In this document: piece by piece, positions 23,725 to 31,861 of the stretch
Layout of the letters: every line of letters begins with the position of its first letter
Position numbering within the stretch: position 1 is the first letter of the stretch
Source: Athalassotoga sp049965695
GTDB taxonomy: Bacteria > Thermotogota > Thermotogae > Mesoaciditogales > Mesoaciditogaceae
Reading direction: 5' to 3'
Length of the DNA stretch: 64,000 bases
Assembly (NCBI RefSeq): GCF_049965695.1
Contig: NZ_JBMFWB010000009.1
Location: 11,142 to 75,141, forward strand
Position numbers and translations under genes: made by a program
The notes under the pieces: generated by a model
What the model was told of the DNA's origin: nothing
What the model saw: the letters and a program-made list of their open reading frames with translations, nothing else
Databases searched by the model: none

Positions 23725-24543
23725 TCAAGTATAAATTAATCCTATTGTTCCTTTCCCTCCATGAAGAGAAAGCGCAGGGCCAAGATAGTAAACTATGATA
23801 TCTTTGAAATTTGAAAATCGATTTGCAAAAAGTTCCGATTCATCTTTCGATCCTGTGTAAGCAATGGCACATTTTGTGGCGTTAGGATCTAATTTTTTCT
23901 CAAGCACTTTAAGTGCATGTTTCTTCCCTAAAGATATAGATTCTAAACTTATGTGACCTTCTTTTATCGTGAAAACAGGCTTAAGGTTCAAGATTTCGCT
24001 CAAACTCAAAGCCGCTTCGGGCATTCTCCCGCTTTTTTTGAGGTACTTAATCGTGTCTAAAACAAAATGAGCCTTGACAGATGCTCTTCTCGACTCTATT
24101 TTTTTAACGATATCATCAAAGTTCATGGATTTCACCATATCGCACGCATCCATGACAAGAAATCCTTCGGCCATAGACAAAGTTAGAGAATCCACAACCG
24201 ATATTTTCATATCTTTGTAATCTTTTGCGGTCATGCTTATGGCTGAATAGGTTCCGCTGAGTTTAGAAGATATCGTTATAACTATCGCCTGATCATAACC
24301 TTCCGCTTTTACCTCGTCAAAGGTTTTTTTTATGTCTCCGATTGCAGGCAAAGATGTTTTTAAATCGTGATTTTCGAGCAACTTTACAACATCGGGTGCG
24401 CTTATATCAAATCGATCTCTGTATTCGTGGCCGTCATCCGATATGATCCTGAAAGGAATGAGTTTTACGTTGTGATCGGAAACAAATTTTTCATCGAGAT
24501 CGCAGCCGGTATCGGCTATGATCGATATCTTTGCTTCAGCCAT
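23725..24543 (-). CDS. DegV family fatty-acid-binding protein
   Basis: A 272-residue DegV protein, the type that binds fatty acids (FakB-like). The N-terminus, ISIIADTGCDLDEKF, has the TG pattern of the ligand site. The lid motifs KTSLPAIGD and ISSKLSGTYSAI, the fatty-acid pocket region LKKSGRMPEAALSLSEILNLKPVF, and the C-terminal GPALSLHGGKGTIGL are all present. A FakA-type kinase is not in the window, so partnership is unproven. It lies 8 bases after hfq. Confidence 0.93.
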   Translation of the reverse strand: MAEAKISIIADTGCDLDEKFVSDHNVKLIPFRIISDDGHEYRDRFDISAPDVVKLLENHDLKTSLPAIGDIKKTFDEVKAEGYDQAIVITISSKLSGTYSAISMTAKDYKDMKISVVDSLTLSMAEGFLVMDACDMVKSMNFDDIVKKIESRRASVKAHFVLDTIKYLKKSGRMPEAALSLSEILNLKPVFTIKEGHISLESISLGKKHALKVLEKKLDPNATKCAIAYTGSKDESELFANRFSNFKDIIVYYLGPALSLHGGKGTIGLIYT

Positions 24544-24551
24544 GAATTTTT

Positions 24552-24809
24552 CTAACTATGCTTGGCAGTTTGGGCTGTGTACTCTATTGAAAATTTACCG
24601 GAAGGTATCATGGCAATTATGGCATGTTTGAATATCAGGTTATCATTTCCAGTTTCTTCATTTTCAAGTATCACGGAGTACATATCAAAATGCTTTATCT
24701 TTCCCTTCATTTGAATATTCTCGATCAGGTAAAATTTGATCGTCACGTTGTTGCTTTTTGCGTAGTTCATAAAACCATCCTGTGCAGAATACCTATCCGT
24801 TTCTGTCAT
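24552..24809 (-). CDS. hfq: RNA chaperone Hfq
   Basis: Sm-like hexameric RNA chaperone pairing small RNAs with mRNAs. The protein is 85 residues from ATG at 24807-24809. The Sm1 part reads VTIKFYLIENIQMKGKIKHFDMYSVIL, and the Sm2 motif FKHAI is the poly-U-binding signature. The N-terminal SAQDGFMNYAK replaces the usual LQDxFLN. I chose the ATG with AGAGGG upstream over a TTG at 24830. It is directly upstream of degV rather than next to miaA, its frequent neighbour. Confidence 0.93.
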   Translation of the reverse strand: MTETDRYSAQDGFMNYAKSNNVTIKFYLIENIQMKGKIKHFDMYSVILENEETGNDNLIFKHAIIAMIPSGKFSIEYTAQTAKHS

Positions 24810-24890
24810 TATTTCCCTCTTTTCTTTCAATCGCTTTTATCAAATATACAACTTGATTCAAAAAATGTCAACTTCAAAAAATATCGTTAA

Positions 24891-24969
24891 CCGCTGCGGA
24901 GGGCAGCATGCCCTTTTTCTGATTACAGATTACATCTTGGAATTTGAACTTTGTTTGGTATAATATGTG
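24891..24969 (+). repeat. Dispersed palindromic repeat, copy F (head and tail, core replaced)
   Basis: The head CCGCTGCGGAGGGCAGCATG, then GCCC and unrelated TTTTTCTGATTACAGATTAC, then the conserved tail TTGGAATTTGAACTTTG plus TTTGGTATAAT. The tail points at the ferritin-like gene. The 213-base gap 24831-25043 holds nothing else recognisable. Confidence 0.75.
24937..24964 (+). promoter_or_regulatory. Promoter-like tail of repeat copy F
   Basis: TTGGAA (24937-24942), 16 bases, perfect TATAAT (24959-24964), 80 bases before the ferritin-like start. This is the best promoter match among the repeat tails. Confidence 0.6.
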
Positions 24970-25043
24970 TGATATCGAGTGCTTTAGAGGCATTGAATTT
25001 TGAATGAATGTGATTCTTTTCACAAATTCTGGAGGTGAATGAA

Positions 25044-25496
25044 ATGGTCAGTCTCGAAGAACTTTTAGGTGTTGCTTTGAAGATCGAAGGTAGCGGATAT
25101 GAATTCTACACCACTCTTGCAAATCGAAGCACCAAAAACAAAGAATTGTTTAAAAAACTTGCCGAACAAGAAAGAGACCACATGAAGACATTTGAAAAGA
25201 TAGTGGCGCAGTCAAAAGAAAAAAGCGGATTGCAACCTTTGAACGAAGAGGCAGTTGGATATCTGAAAATTTTTGCCGAAACGTCGATCTTTCCAGAGAT
25301 AGAACAAGATGTACCTGAAGATCTTGAAGAAGCACTTCAGGTTGCCCTTGATGTTGAAAAAGACAGCGTCGTCTTTTACGAAGAACTGGCGAAATACGCA
25401 CCTCAAAAAGAAACGATTCAAAAGATCGTTGAAGAGGAGAAAAGACATTTCAAAGATATTCTGAAAATGATAGAAGATCTTAAGCACATAAGTTAA
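25044..25496 (+). CDS. Ferritin-like (rubrerythrin-type) diiron protein
   Basis: A 150-residue four-helix protein with two ExxH-type iron-ligand helices: KIEGSGYEFYTTLA then EQERDHMKTFEKI, and ALDVEKDSVVFYEELA then EEEKRHFKDILKM. No C-terminal rubredoxin domain, so it is an erythrin or ferritin-like protein, probably for peroxide or iron handling in an anaerobe. ATG at 25044 fits GGAGGTG at nine bases; an in-frame GTG at 25035 overlaps the ribosome site. It is a single-gene unit read from repeat copy F. Confidence 0.88.
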   Translation: MVSLEELLGVALKIEGSGYEFYTTLANRSTKNKELFKKLAEQERDHMKTFEKIVAQSKEKSGLQPLNEEAVGYLKIFAETSIFPEIEQDVPEDLEEALQVALDVEKDSVVFYEELAKYAPQKETIQKIVEEEKRHFKDILKMIEDLKHIS

Positions 25497-25538
25497 TATG
25501 CTAAATTTACTTCAAAAATTGAACGTCTATTTATCATA

Positions 25539-25645
25539 GCGGAGGGCAGGATGCCTCAAGGTGGCCGACGCTGCGCAGCGAGGACCAGACATCGAGGGGA
25601 CGCCTGCCGGAACTGAAAATCATTCGGAATCTAAAGTGAACTTAG
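25539..25645 (+). repeat. Dispersed palindromic repeat, copy G (full length, decayed tail)
   Basis: GCGGAGGGCAGGATGCC, TCAAGGTGGCCGACGCTGCG, CAGCGAGGACCAGACATCGA, GGGGACGCCTGCCGGA, then a diverged tail ATTCGGAATCTAAAGTG plus AACTTAGTATGAG in which the -10 is lost. It lies between convergent genes (ferritin-like gene and ABC permease). Its stem could act as a terminator there, though no T-run follows. Confidence 0.8.
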
Positions 25646-25652
25646 TATGAGT

Positions 25653-26684
25653 TCAGTCTATTTTAAAAATTCTACTAAATCCAAGCAGAACCAGTACTGC
25701 ACCGAAAAACATTATGGCAATCGTAAGCCAATACGAAAGTACAGACATGGGCGCTATGCCCATGGCTGATTTCATGGCTATGACTATGTAGGTAAGTGGC
25801 AATCCATATGCTATATCCTGCAAAAATTTGGGCAAAAGATCCAGCGGAAAATAAACTCCCGAGAAAAACATTATAACGGTGTAAAGTACCGATGAGATTT
25901 CACTTGCCACCCTTGCACTCGGAGAGAGTAAAAGGATGATCATGCCTATACCCATCATGCCGAAGGTGCCTGCTAAAGTTGTCACTATGAATCTCAACCA
26001 ATCTATGGAATAAGGTGGATGAAAGAATACCATCGCAACGAAAAAAAGTAAAATTATGGAAAGAAAACTCTCGATCATCTTTTCGAATAAGAAAGCGGCG
26101 TAAAATTCCCATTTTGCAAGTGGAGTTGTCCAGAATTTTTTAATCACCTTTTTGTCTCTGAAGTGGGCAAGAGATGCCGTTATAGAAAATATACCGGCAG
26201 AGAAGATACTCAATGCGAGTATGCCCGGAATCAAATTGTCAAGATAATTTATTTGCTTTCCGGAAAATGAGACGTCGTTTCTTTTCACATTTATGATATT
26301 TGTTATGCCTTTTGATTTGTTTATCTCGTCTGCAACACTTTTGGATATGGAGGTGTAGTAATCTGAAGATTGAAGGTTTGCAGGGCTCACATACGTGATG
26401 AGCGAGGTGCCGTCTAAGGTAAGTCCAAGATCGATTTTACCGGAATTGACAGCCTCCTGAAGTGATGACAGTGTCGGATATTCAACGTATTTTACACCTG
26501 AAACGGCCGGAAGGACCTGTCCGTAATATCCAACGTTCATTGAACCTTGAGGAGAGTATATGCCTGAAAAGACATAGCCAAAGACAAGCAAAGTCACAAG
26601 GGGAAAAAAGAGGTTGAAAAAAAGATTCATTCTATCTCTAACGGAATGAAAAGTCATGGCCTTTAAAATTGCCGAAAATCTCAT
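25653..26684 (-). CDS. ABC-2 type transporter permease (second)
   Basis: A 343-residue membrane subunit of a YhgE/drug-export-type ABC-2 system. One N-terminal membrane segment (residues about 20-43) is followed by an extracytoplasmic domain of about 120 residues, then five C-terminal segments starting near LDNLIPGILALSIFSAG. The fold matches NodJ/DrrB/ABC2_membrane_3 proteins. It is the last gene of the GntR-controlled operon, one base after the preceding permease, with which it likely dimerises. Substrate unknown. Confidence 0.9.
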   Translation of the reverse strand: MRFSAILKAMTFHSVRDRMNLFFNLFFPLVTLLVFGYVFSGIYSPQGSMNVGYYGQVLPAVSGVKYVEYPTLSSLQEAVNSGKIDLGLTLDGTSLITYVSPANLQSSDYYTSISKSVADEINKSKGITNIINVKRNDVSFSGKQINYLDNLIPGILALSIFSAGIFSITASLAHFRDKKVIKKFWTTPLAKWEFYAAFLFEKMIESFLSIILLFFVAMVFFHPPYSIDWLRFIVTTLAGTFGMMGIGMIILLLSPSARVASEISSVLYTVIMFFSGVYFPLDLLPKFLQDIAYGLPLTYIVIAMKSAMGIAPMSVLSYWLTIAIMFFGAVLVLLGFSRIFKID

Positions 26685-26685
26685 T

Positions 26686-27873
26686 TCATGCCTCCCATTT
26701 GAATGTCTTAATGCTGTATATTCCCATCACGATTGCCCATGCTGCCGGTACGATCACGTTAAGATAGGCCGGCGTCGGAGATGACATTATTCCCATTGCC
26801 GATCTCAGGCCGTTACCGAGATAGGTTGTCGGAAGTGCGTAAGCGACGGCCTTTACAGCAAAAGGTACGCTGGTTATCGGAAAGAAAAGCCCACCCAAAA
26901 ACATGAAAAGAAAATTGAAGATATTTGCCATTGCATTTCCGCTATCGGCACTTTTCGCAAAACTCGCTATGAAAAATCCAAGTGGCAGGGTTGCGACTAT
27001 CGTGAAAATCACGTAAAAGATAGACCATCCGTTGAAATTAAGCGTTGCTCCCAACCAAAAGCCTATTGCGATTATTATGCTTATCTGAATTATCTCTATG
27101 ACGATGTTTGAAAAGATCATGGCAAAAAAGTATTCACTCTTGTTTAAAGGGGCAACAAAAAGTTTCCTCAAAACTTTCTTTTCCCTTTGAACGAGCAAAT
27201 CGTCGGTTATTCCGAAAAGTGAAACCGTCATAACGGCCATTATCAAAATCCCTGGCACCACGAAATCGACGTAAGAGAAATTTTGTCCGCTTTTTGAAAT
27301 GTATTCTGTGACAGGAGAAACGAAGTCAGAATTATTTCCTGAACTTTTGAGGAATTCCGAGTTAAAAGATTCCAAAACGGACGACAAAATCGTAAATGCC
27401 ACGTCTGAAGTCTGACTGTTTTGAAGTGTGTATATCTCAACTTGAGGCTTTGAGAAAAGACTTAATCCACTTTTTTGCTGAAGTAAAGTTGTGTAAACTT
27501 GTGTGTTGAAAAGTTGCGGTATGACAACAACCGCGTTTATCTTTCCGTTTTTCAATTTCTCAAGCGATTCGTTGAGAAATTGCTGTGTCGATCCCGCCTC
27601 CAAAGTCAAGATCGGAGTTTTCCCGTCTGTCGCAACAGACAAAGATTTAAAAGCATCGGAGATGTAGGAAGCAAAGTTCATGTTGGTATTTTGAAAAGTC
27701 GTTGCTTCATTCACAAGCGCGATTTTGACCGAAACGCCCTTTCCGATATTTGTGAATATAGACGCAAGTATGAGAAGCAAAATAACGGGAAAGAAAATAT
27801 TCCAGAAGATCACAGATGGCGATCTTATGGAAGAAATCATAAGCGCTTTGAAAATGGAAACAATTCTTTTCAC
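26686..27873 (-). CDS. ABC-2 type transporter permease (first)
   Basis: A 395-residue paralogue of the next gene: an N-terminal anchor, an external domain of about 180 residues and five C-terminal membrane helices starting at YVDFVVPGILIMAVMTVSLF. The GTG start at 27873 follows GAGGG. It is one base from the ATPase gene upstream, so the three genes make one exporter. Confidence 0.9.
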   Translation of the reverse strand: MKRIVSIFKALMISSIRSPSVIFWNIFFPVILLLILASIFTNIGKGVSVKIALVNEATTFQNTNMNFASYISDAFKSLSVATDGKTPILTLEAGSTQQFLNESLEKLKNGKINAVVVIPQLFNTQVYTTLLQQKSGLSLFSKPQVEIYTLQNSQTSDVAFTILSSVLESFNSEFLKSSGNNSDFVSPVTEYISKSGQNFSYVDFVVPGILIMAVMTVSLFGITDDLLVQREKKVLRKLFVAPLNKSEYFFAMIFSNIVIEIIQISIIIAIGFWLGATLNFNGWSIFYVIFTIVATLPLGFFIASFAKSADSGNAMANIFNFLFMFLGGLFFPITSVPFAVKAVAYALPTTYLGNGLRSAMGIMSSPTPAYLNVIVPAAWAIVMGIYSIKTFKWEA

Positions 27874-27874
27874 T

Positions 27875-28795
27875 TCAATCCCTCAATTTTCTTCCCGTAA
27901 GATTCAAAAAGACATCTTCAAGATTCGGCTGTCTTACAATTATATCATTGACTTTTATGAATTTTTGATCGAAAAGGTCAAGTGCCTTTTTCATGTCGGA
28001 CGGCAAAGATGATGTCACTATCATGATCTTTGAACCTTCCGCGTTGACTTTTTGAAATTCCGACTTGAAAGACGATAGATCGAATTTTTCCGATCCTAAA
28101 TCGATCTCTATGATCTTCTCACCGCCAAAAGTCGAGATGAGTTCTTCCGGCGTACCCTTTGCGATTATCTTTCCGTGATCCATGACGTATATGTAATCTG
28201 AAAGGTATTGAGCCTCTTCCATGTAATGCGTCGTCAAAAAAACCGTTTTTCCGCTATTTCTGAGTTTATCTATCATGTCCCAGACATTTCTTCTTGCCTG
28301 AGGATCAAGACCCGTGGTTGGTTCATCCATGAAGATCATCTCCGGATCGCCAACGAGCGCTGTCCCTATGGCAAGTCTTTGCTTTTGCCCTCCTGAGAGT
28401 TTCTCAACTTTTGCACTTGATTTATCTTCAAGACTTATCTCTTTTAGCACATCTTTGACATCCAGACCTTTTTGGTAAAGAGATCTGAACATCTTCAAAA
28501 TTTCCAAAGTGGTAAGATGGTCTATGAAATTATTTTCCTGAAGCATAACTCCGATTCTTTCTCGGAGGTTTCTGGGCACTTTCTTTTCAACTTTTTCTCC
28601 AAAAAGCGTTATCTGTCCATCGTCGTAATCTTTTAATCCTTCCAAAATTTCAAGTGTGGTTGTCTTTCCCGCACCATTTGGACCAAGGAGGGTGAAAACT
28701 TCACCCTCCAGGACTTTAAAGGAAATTCCATCGACGGCTTTGACATCCGCATAGTATTTCTTGAGATTTTCAACTTCTAAAATTGATCCCTTCAT
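27875..28795 (-). CDS. ABC transporter ATP-binding protein, DrrA/CcmA-like
   Basis: A 306-residue ATPase of an ABC-2 exporter: Walker A GPNGAGKTT, Q-loop GVMLQENNF, signature LSGGQKQRL, Walker B MIFMDEPTTGLDPQ, switch His in LTTHYMEEA. The C-terminal 80 residues form the extra domain found in drug and lipid exporters. It pairs with the two permeases downstream and follows the SHOCT gene by 3 bases. Confidence 0.95.
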   Translation of the reverse strand: MKGSILEVENLKKYYADVKAVDGISFKVLEGEVFTLLGPNGAGKTTTLEILEGLKDYDDGQITLFGEKVEKKVPRNLRERIGVMLQENNFIDHLTTLEILKMFRSLYQKGLDVKDVLKEISLEDKSSAKVEKLSGGQKQRLAIGTALVGDPEMIFMDEPTTGLDPQARRNVWDMIDKLRNSGKTVFLTTHYMEEAQYLSDYIYVMDHGKIIAKGTPEELISTFGGEKIIEIDLGSEKFDLSSFKSEFQKVNAEGSKIMIVTSSLPSDMKKALDLFDQKFIKVNDIIVRQPNLEDVFLNLTGRKLRD

Positions 28796-28798
28796 TTT

Positions 28799-29071
28799 TT
28801 ACCTCTTTAAATCTTTTTCGAGATCTGCTTTTATCTTTTCGTATTCTTCTTTGGAAATCTCACCTTTTGCGTATCTTTTCCTGAGTATTTCAAACGCATC
28901 TTCATCATCATACCACCATCTGTGATAGTGGCGATAGACATTATTCCATCTAAATGATCTTATCACATGGAAGATGATCCACAAAAAAAATACGAAAACC
29001 AGAATGCCGATTATTGCCTGTATCCAGCCAAAACCCCAGCCAAACCAGTAAGGTCCTCCGTAGTACATCAC
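28799..29071 (-). CDS. Small membrane protein with SHOCT domain
   Basis: A 90-residue protein. A Trp/Tyr/Gly-rich N-terminus (MMYYGGPYWFGWGFGW) leads into one membrane helix (about 17-38), then a His/Trp-rich basic stretch and a C-terminal SHOCT domain, ILRKRYAKGEISKEEYEKIK (62-81). SHOCT proteins are thought to mediate oligomerisation. A GTG at 29071 or the ATG at 29068 are equally possible starts. It sits between two ABC ATPase genes, overlapping the first by 4 bases, so it may regulate or scaffold the transporter. Confidence 0.85.
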   Translation of the reverse strand: MMYYGGPYWFGWGFGWIQAIIGILVFVFFLWIIFHVIRSFRWNNVYRHYHRWWYDDEDAFEILRKRYAKGEISKEEYEKIKADLEKDLKR

Positions 29072-29901
29072 AAATCACTCCTTTCAAATGGGCTAAATCG
29101 CCTTTGTCCTTGAATATATGCAATCGATATCTCCATCAAAGTGGGATATCTTCCTTCGTCTTTATCCGTTCTGTAAAGAATTTCATCGCCGACGGCACCT
29201 ATAATTTCACCGCCTATCTTTTCATTTCTTCCACCTATTCTGTGCTTTGATTTGGCATCATCGACGGTATCGGTGTAAATTATCCTGCCCTCTTTTATTA
29301 TCGCGAATGCGTCCGCGATCTCTTCCAATTCGTATATTTCGTGTGAAGAGATGACAATCGATCTTTTGTCCTGTTTGACAAAATCTTTCAAAACTCTCAA
29401 CACGTCTGTTCTGACAACGGGATCAAGGTTAAGCGTCGGTTCATCGAGAATCAGAAGTTCGGCACCGCTTGACACCGTTAAGGCCAAGTTCATTATGACT
29501 TTCATGCCTGTTGAATAATTTTCAACGCGTTCTCTGAGATCAAGGTTATAATGCATTATGAATTTGTTGAAGATCTCATCATTCCATTCAGGGTAAAGCA
29601 TGCTCCATAGTCTTCTGTAATCTTCGCCTTTGAATCTTGAAAATGAGATTCTGTTTTCTGTTAGGACTGCTATTCTATCCTTTAAATGTTGACTGAATTT
29701 AACGCCAAAGATATCTATTGTCCCCTGATTCGGAAAGATATCTCCGTACAAACATCTCAAAGTCGTCGTTTTACCCGCACCGTTTGGACCTATCAAAGAG
29801 AATATTTCTCCATAGTCGACGGAAAAATTCACGTTGTTTAAGACTGTTTTTTCACCGAATCTTTTTACGATGTTTTTCACATCGACAATCTTTTCTGCCA
29901 T
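29068..29901 (-). CDS. ABC transporter ATP-binding protein, YtrB/GntR-linked type
   Basis: A 277-residue ATPase with Walker A GPNGAGKTT, Walker B ELLILDEPTLNLDP and switch His in SSHEIYELEEI. The signature motif is a shortened YSTGMKVIMNLA in place of LSGGQ, which is typical of the YtrB/EcsA-like GntR-linked group. The C-terminal domain of about 60 residues is of unknown type. It overlaps the membrane protein gene upstream by 25 bases, its probable permease partner. Confidence 0.92.
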   Translation of the reverse strand: MAEKIVDVKNIVKRFGEKTVLNNVNFSVDYGEIFSLIGPNGAGKTTTLRCLYGDIFPNQGTIDIFGVKFSQHLKDRIAVLTENRISFSRFKGEDYRRLWSMLYPEWNDEIFNKFIMHYNLDLRERVENYSTGMKVIMNLALTVSSGAELLILDEPTLNLDPVVRTDVLRVLKDFVKQDKRSIVISSHEIYELEEIADAFAIIKEGRIIYTDTVDDAKSKHRIGGRNEKIGGEIIGAVGDEILYRTDKDEGRYPTLMEISIAYIQGQRRFSPFERSDL

Positions 29902-30479
29902 TTTTTCGTCACTCCTTTCTTTGAAAACAGGTACGAAGATATGGCCACAATTGCCACGGCAAATAAAAGAGCCGCGATCTCATTTTCCTGATAAATTGGA
30001 CTTATCATACGGTACAAATTTTGAGATTGCGGCTCTATAGATCCGAAAATTATATCCGCAACCCAGAAAAGCCATATGAAACCACTGCCGCTTAGTCCGG
30101 CAACTGCAAAGATGTTGAAAAGTCCGTAGTAGGCCGTAAGAAAAATCAGAGAGTACGCAATTTGGGAAAAAGCGATGTAAATTGAAAGTCCAATTATGCC
30201 GCTAACGGCGAGTTGTACGATTGTCACTATCGTGATCAAAGAGACGAAAGGAAACCAGAATATTTGTGAGTAAGAAAAAGGCAATGCCGTCAACTCCGAA
30301 ATTGATTCTCTGTGGTGCCTGTGCGGATCCATGTGTGACAAAATGACGGTTATCATCAGAATCATGAAAATGCTTCTTACAAAACTAACGGGTATGAACA
30401 TGAGAATTGCGAAGACGGCGAGAGCGCCTCCTCTTTCTATGAAATCTTTCATGAAATACGCTTCAAGTTTTTGAATCAT
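29877..30479 (-). CDS. Integral membrane protein, probable ABC permease partner
   Basis: A 200-residue protein with about six hydrophobic segments and a short loop rich in histidine (MDPHRHHRES, residues about 50-59). No sequence family is recognised with certainty. Its position between a GntR regulator and a YtrB-type ATPase suggests it is the permease of that ATPase. It overlaps the regulator gene by 17 bases. Confidence 0.7.
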   Translation of the reverse strand: MIQKLEAYFMKDFIERGGALAVFAILMFIPVSFVRSIFMILMITVILSHMDPHRHHRESISELTALPFSYSQIFWFPFVSLITIVTIVQLAVSGIIGLSIYIAFSQIAYSLIFLTAYYGLFNIFAVAGLSGSGFIWLFWVADIIFGSIEPQSQNLYRMISPIYQENEIAALLFAVAIVAISSYLFSKKGVTKKWQKRLSM

Positions 30480-30828
30480 TTTTCCAAACCTCCTCCATTA
30501 TTAAAATGGCTGTATTTAAATCTATGCCCATCGTTTTTAGTTTTTCGACGGTCTCGTTCAAAAGTTTTATCACATCTGCTTTCGCGCTTTTGACAGATGT
30601 CACAAAATATCCGATGCCATGCTTGGATTCAACTATCCCTTCTAATTGCAAGCGTTCAAGTGCCTTTAAAATTGTGTTGACGTTGACATCAAAAATTTCC
30701 TGTAATTCTCTCACCGGTGGAAGTTGATCTTCTGATTTTAAATTTCCAAGCAATATTTCTTTTTTTATTATGTCTATAACCTGAATGTATGCCGGAATGC
30801 CGTTGTGCTTATTCACTTTCTCAAACAT
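30463..30828 (-). CDS. GntR-family transcriptional regulator, YtrA subfamily
   Basis: A 121-residue repressor: a winged helix (residues about 10-75, IPAYIQVIDIIKKEILLGNL and LPPVRELQEIFDVNVNTILK) with only a short C-terminal dimerising helix. This is the YtrA type found with ABC transporter genes. It probably represses its own operon by binding the palindrome at 31715-31742. The stop of the preceding gene is one base away. Confidence 0.93.
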   Translation of the reverse strand: MFEKVNKHNGIPAYIQVIDIIKKEILLGNLKSEDQLPPVRELQEIFDVNVNTILKALERLQLEGIVESKHGIGYFVTSVKSAKADVIKLLNETVEKLKTMGIDLNTAILIMEEVWKNDSKT

Positions 30829-30829
30829 G

Positions 30830-31702
30830 TCAATACCTTATCCTGTTGATCTTCAAAAACCCGCCGGTATTTTGAATGTCGAGACTTCCTTGATTCGACG
30901 TTACCGTGTAAACGGATAAATTTCCACCTATCGCGTTTACAAAAAGCGATCTTGATCCGGTCCATTCATCGGTGTATTTCAAATTGCCATCAACAGAAAC
31001 GCCGTTTATTTTCATCGTGTTTGCAGAGACCATAAGATCTATTTTGTCCCCCGTACCATTTATTTCCACACTTGATGCGTTAAGGGTGCCATTTAAATTT
31101 ATTCCAACGCCGTTTATCGAAAGCGTCCTTGCACTTATCGATGAATTCATGTCTATACCGACAGAATTGAAGGTAATTTCCTCTCCCGATATATTTCCGT
31201 TAACCTTAAGGCCAGTCGTGTGAAAACTTGCATCGACAAATTTGTCTTTCGTACCCACGACAATCCTGAAAGTAGCGTTATTTTGGCCTTGAGACGATAT
31301 ATCGAGTGTGTTTCCGCTTCTTGTGATCTTCAAAGAAGATGGTATGTATATCGTGCTTGTCGATGGATCGAAGGTCATATCAAGGCCGGTGACATTTACA
31401 GAAAGGTATCCGGCACCCTGGATGTATTTGTCAGGATAAAGAGTTTGTGAAGGTGCGATCGATGGAAAGAAGTTAAAATTTGAAGAAACATCGTAAGGCA
31501 CCGCAACTCTTATCGCAACGACAACTGCGAATATCACGGATATCACAATCAGAAAGGCAGCGTACCTTCTCATGTTGATGGCAAAAATTATCAAAGCGCT
31601 CACGCCAAAGATTATTTTCAACGGCAGAAATGGAATCAAAACTGCCAACAGGCCTAACGCAATTGCCAAAGATGTTCTAAAGATAATCGGATATTTCACC
31701 AT
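30830..31702 (-). CDS. Membrane-anchored repeat protein, DUF4097/adhesin-like
   Basis: A 290-residue protein. Three hydrophobic segments lie in the first 70 residues, then about 210 residues of short beta-strand repeats rich in G, N, S, T and I: VNGNISGEEITFNSVGIDMN, SISARTLSINGVGINLNG, TLNASSVEINGTGDKIDL. Such parallel-beta patterns recall the DUF4097/DUF2807 sensors found with stress regulators. It is the first gene of the eight-gene operon, with ribosome site GAGGTGGGAGC. A cell-envelope stress or sensing role is inferred from context only. Confidence 0.7.
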   Translation of the reverse strand: MVKYPIIFRTSLAIALGLLAVLIPFLPLKIIFGVSALIIFAINMRRYAAFLIVISVIFAVVVAIRVAVPYDVSSNFNFFPSIAPSQTLYPDKYIQGAGYLSVNVTGLDMTFDPSTSTIYIPSSLKITRSGNTLDISSQGQNNATFRIVVGTKDKFVDASFHTTGLKVNGNISGEEITFNSVGIDMNSSISARTLSINGVGINLNGTLNASSVEINGTGDKIDLMVSANTMKINGVSVDGNLKYTDEWTGSRSLFVNAIGGNLSVYTVTSNQGSLDIQNTGGFLKINRIRY

Positions 31703-31714
31703 GCTCCCACCTCT

Positions 31715-31742
31715 TGTTATAGTGTTATACCTAACTATAACA
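31715..31742. promoter_or_regulatory. Operator palindrome, likely bound by the GntR regulator
   Basis: TGTTATAGT, 10-base spacer, ACTATAACA: a perfect 9-bp inverted repeat. It covers the -10 box of the operon promoter, an arrangement expected for repression. Confidence 0.75.
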
Positions 31743-31762
31743 CATAATCACATTAAAGTCAA
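31734..31762 (-). promoter_or_regulatory. Sigma-70 promoter of the GntR/ABC operon
   Basis: On the minus strand TTGACT (31757-31762), 17 bases, TATAGT (31734-31739): five of six matches in each box at ideal spacing, about 32 bases upstream of the first start codon. Confidence 0.75.
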
Positions 31763-31775
31763 CTACCCCTTATAA

Positions 31776-31801
31776 TTCAGGGCGCCTGCCAGAGCGATGA
31801 T
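31776..31801 (+). repeat. Dispersed palindromic repeat, copy H (right-end fragment)
   Basis: TTCAGGGCGCCTGCCAGAG then CGATGAT matches the right arm of copies A and D (CGCCTGCC, GGAGCGATGAT). The left half is missing, and beyond it the tail has diverged. Confidence 0.55.
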
Positions 31802-31824
31802 ATAGATCATTCTTTGACTAAAAA

Positions 31825-31833
31825 TGATATAAT
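31825..31833 (+). promoter_or_regulatory. Extended -10 promoter for the secreted nucleotidase
   Basis: TGATATAAT: a perfect TATAAT (31828-31833) preceded by TG one base away. There is no good -35. It lies 26 bases after repeat fragment H and 29 before the ATG. Confidence 0.5.
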
Positions 31834-31861
31834 TTTTGACACAGATAGGAGGGGATTTTGT

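Noticed and set aside
24810..24830. TTG start adding seven residues to Hfq
   Set aside because: ATG at 24809 has AGAGGG at proper spacing and gives normal family length.
24943..24964. TTGAAC in the repeat tail as the -35 box
   Set aside because: It is only 9 bases from TATAAT; TTGGAA/TCGGAA at 16-18 bases fits much better.
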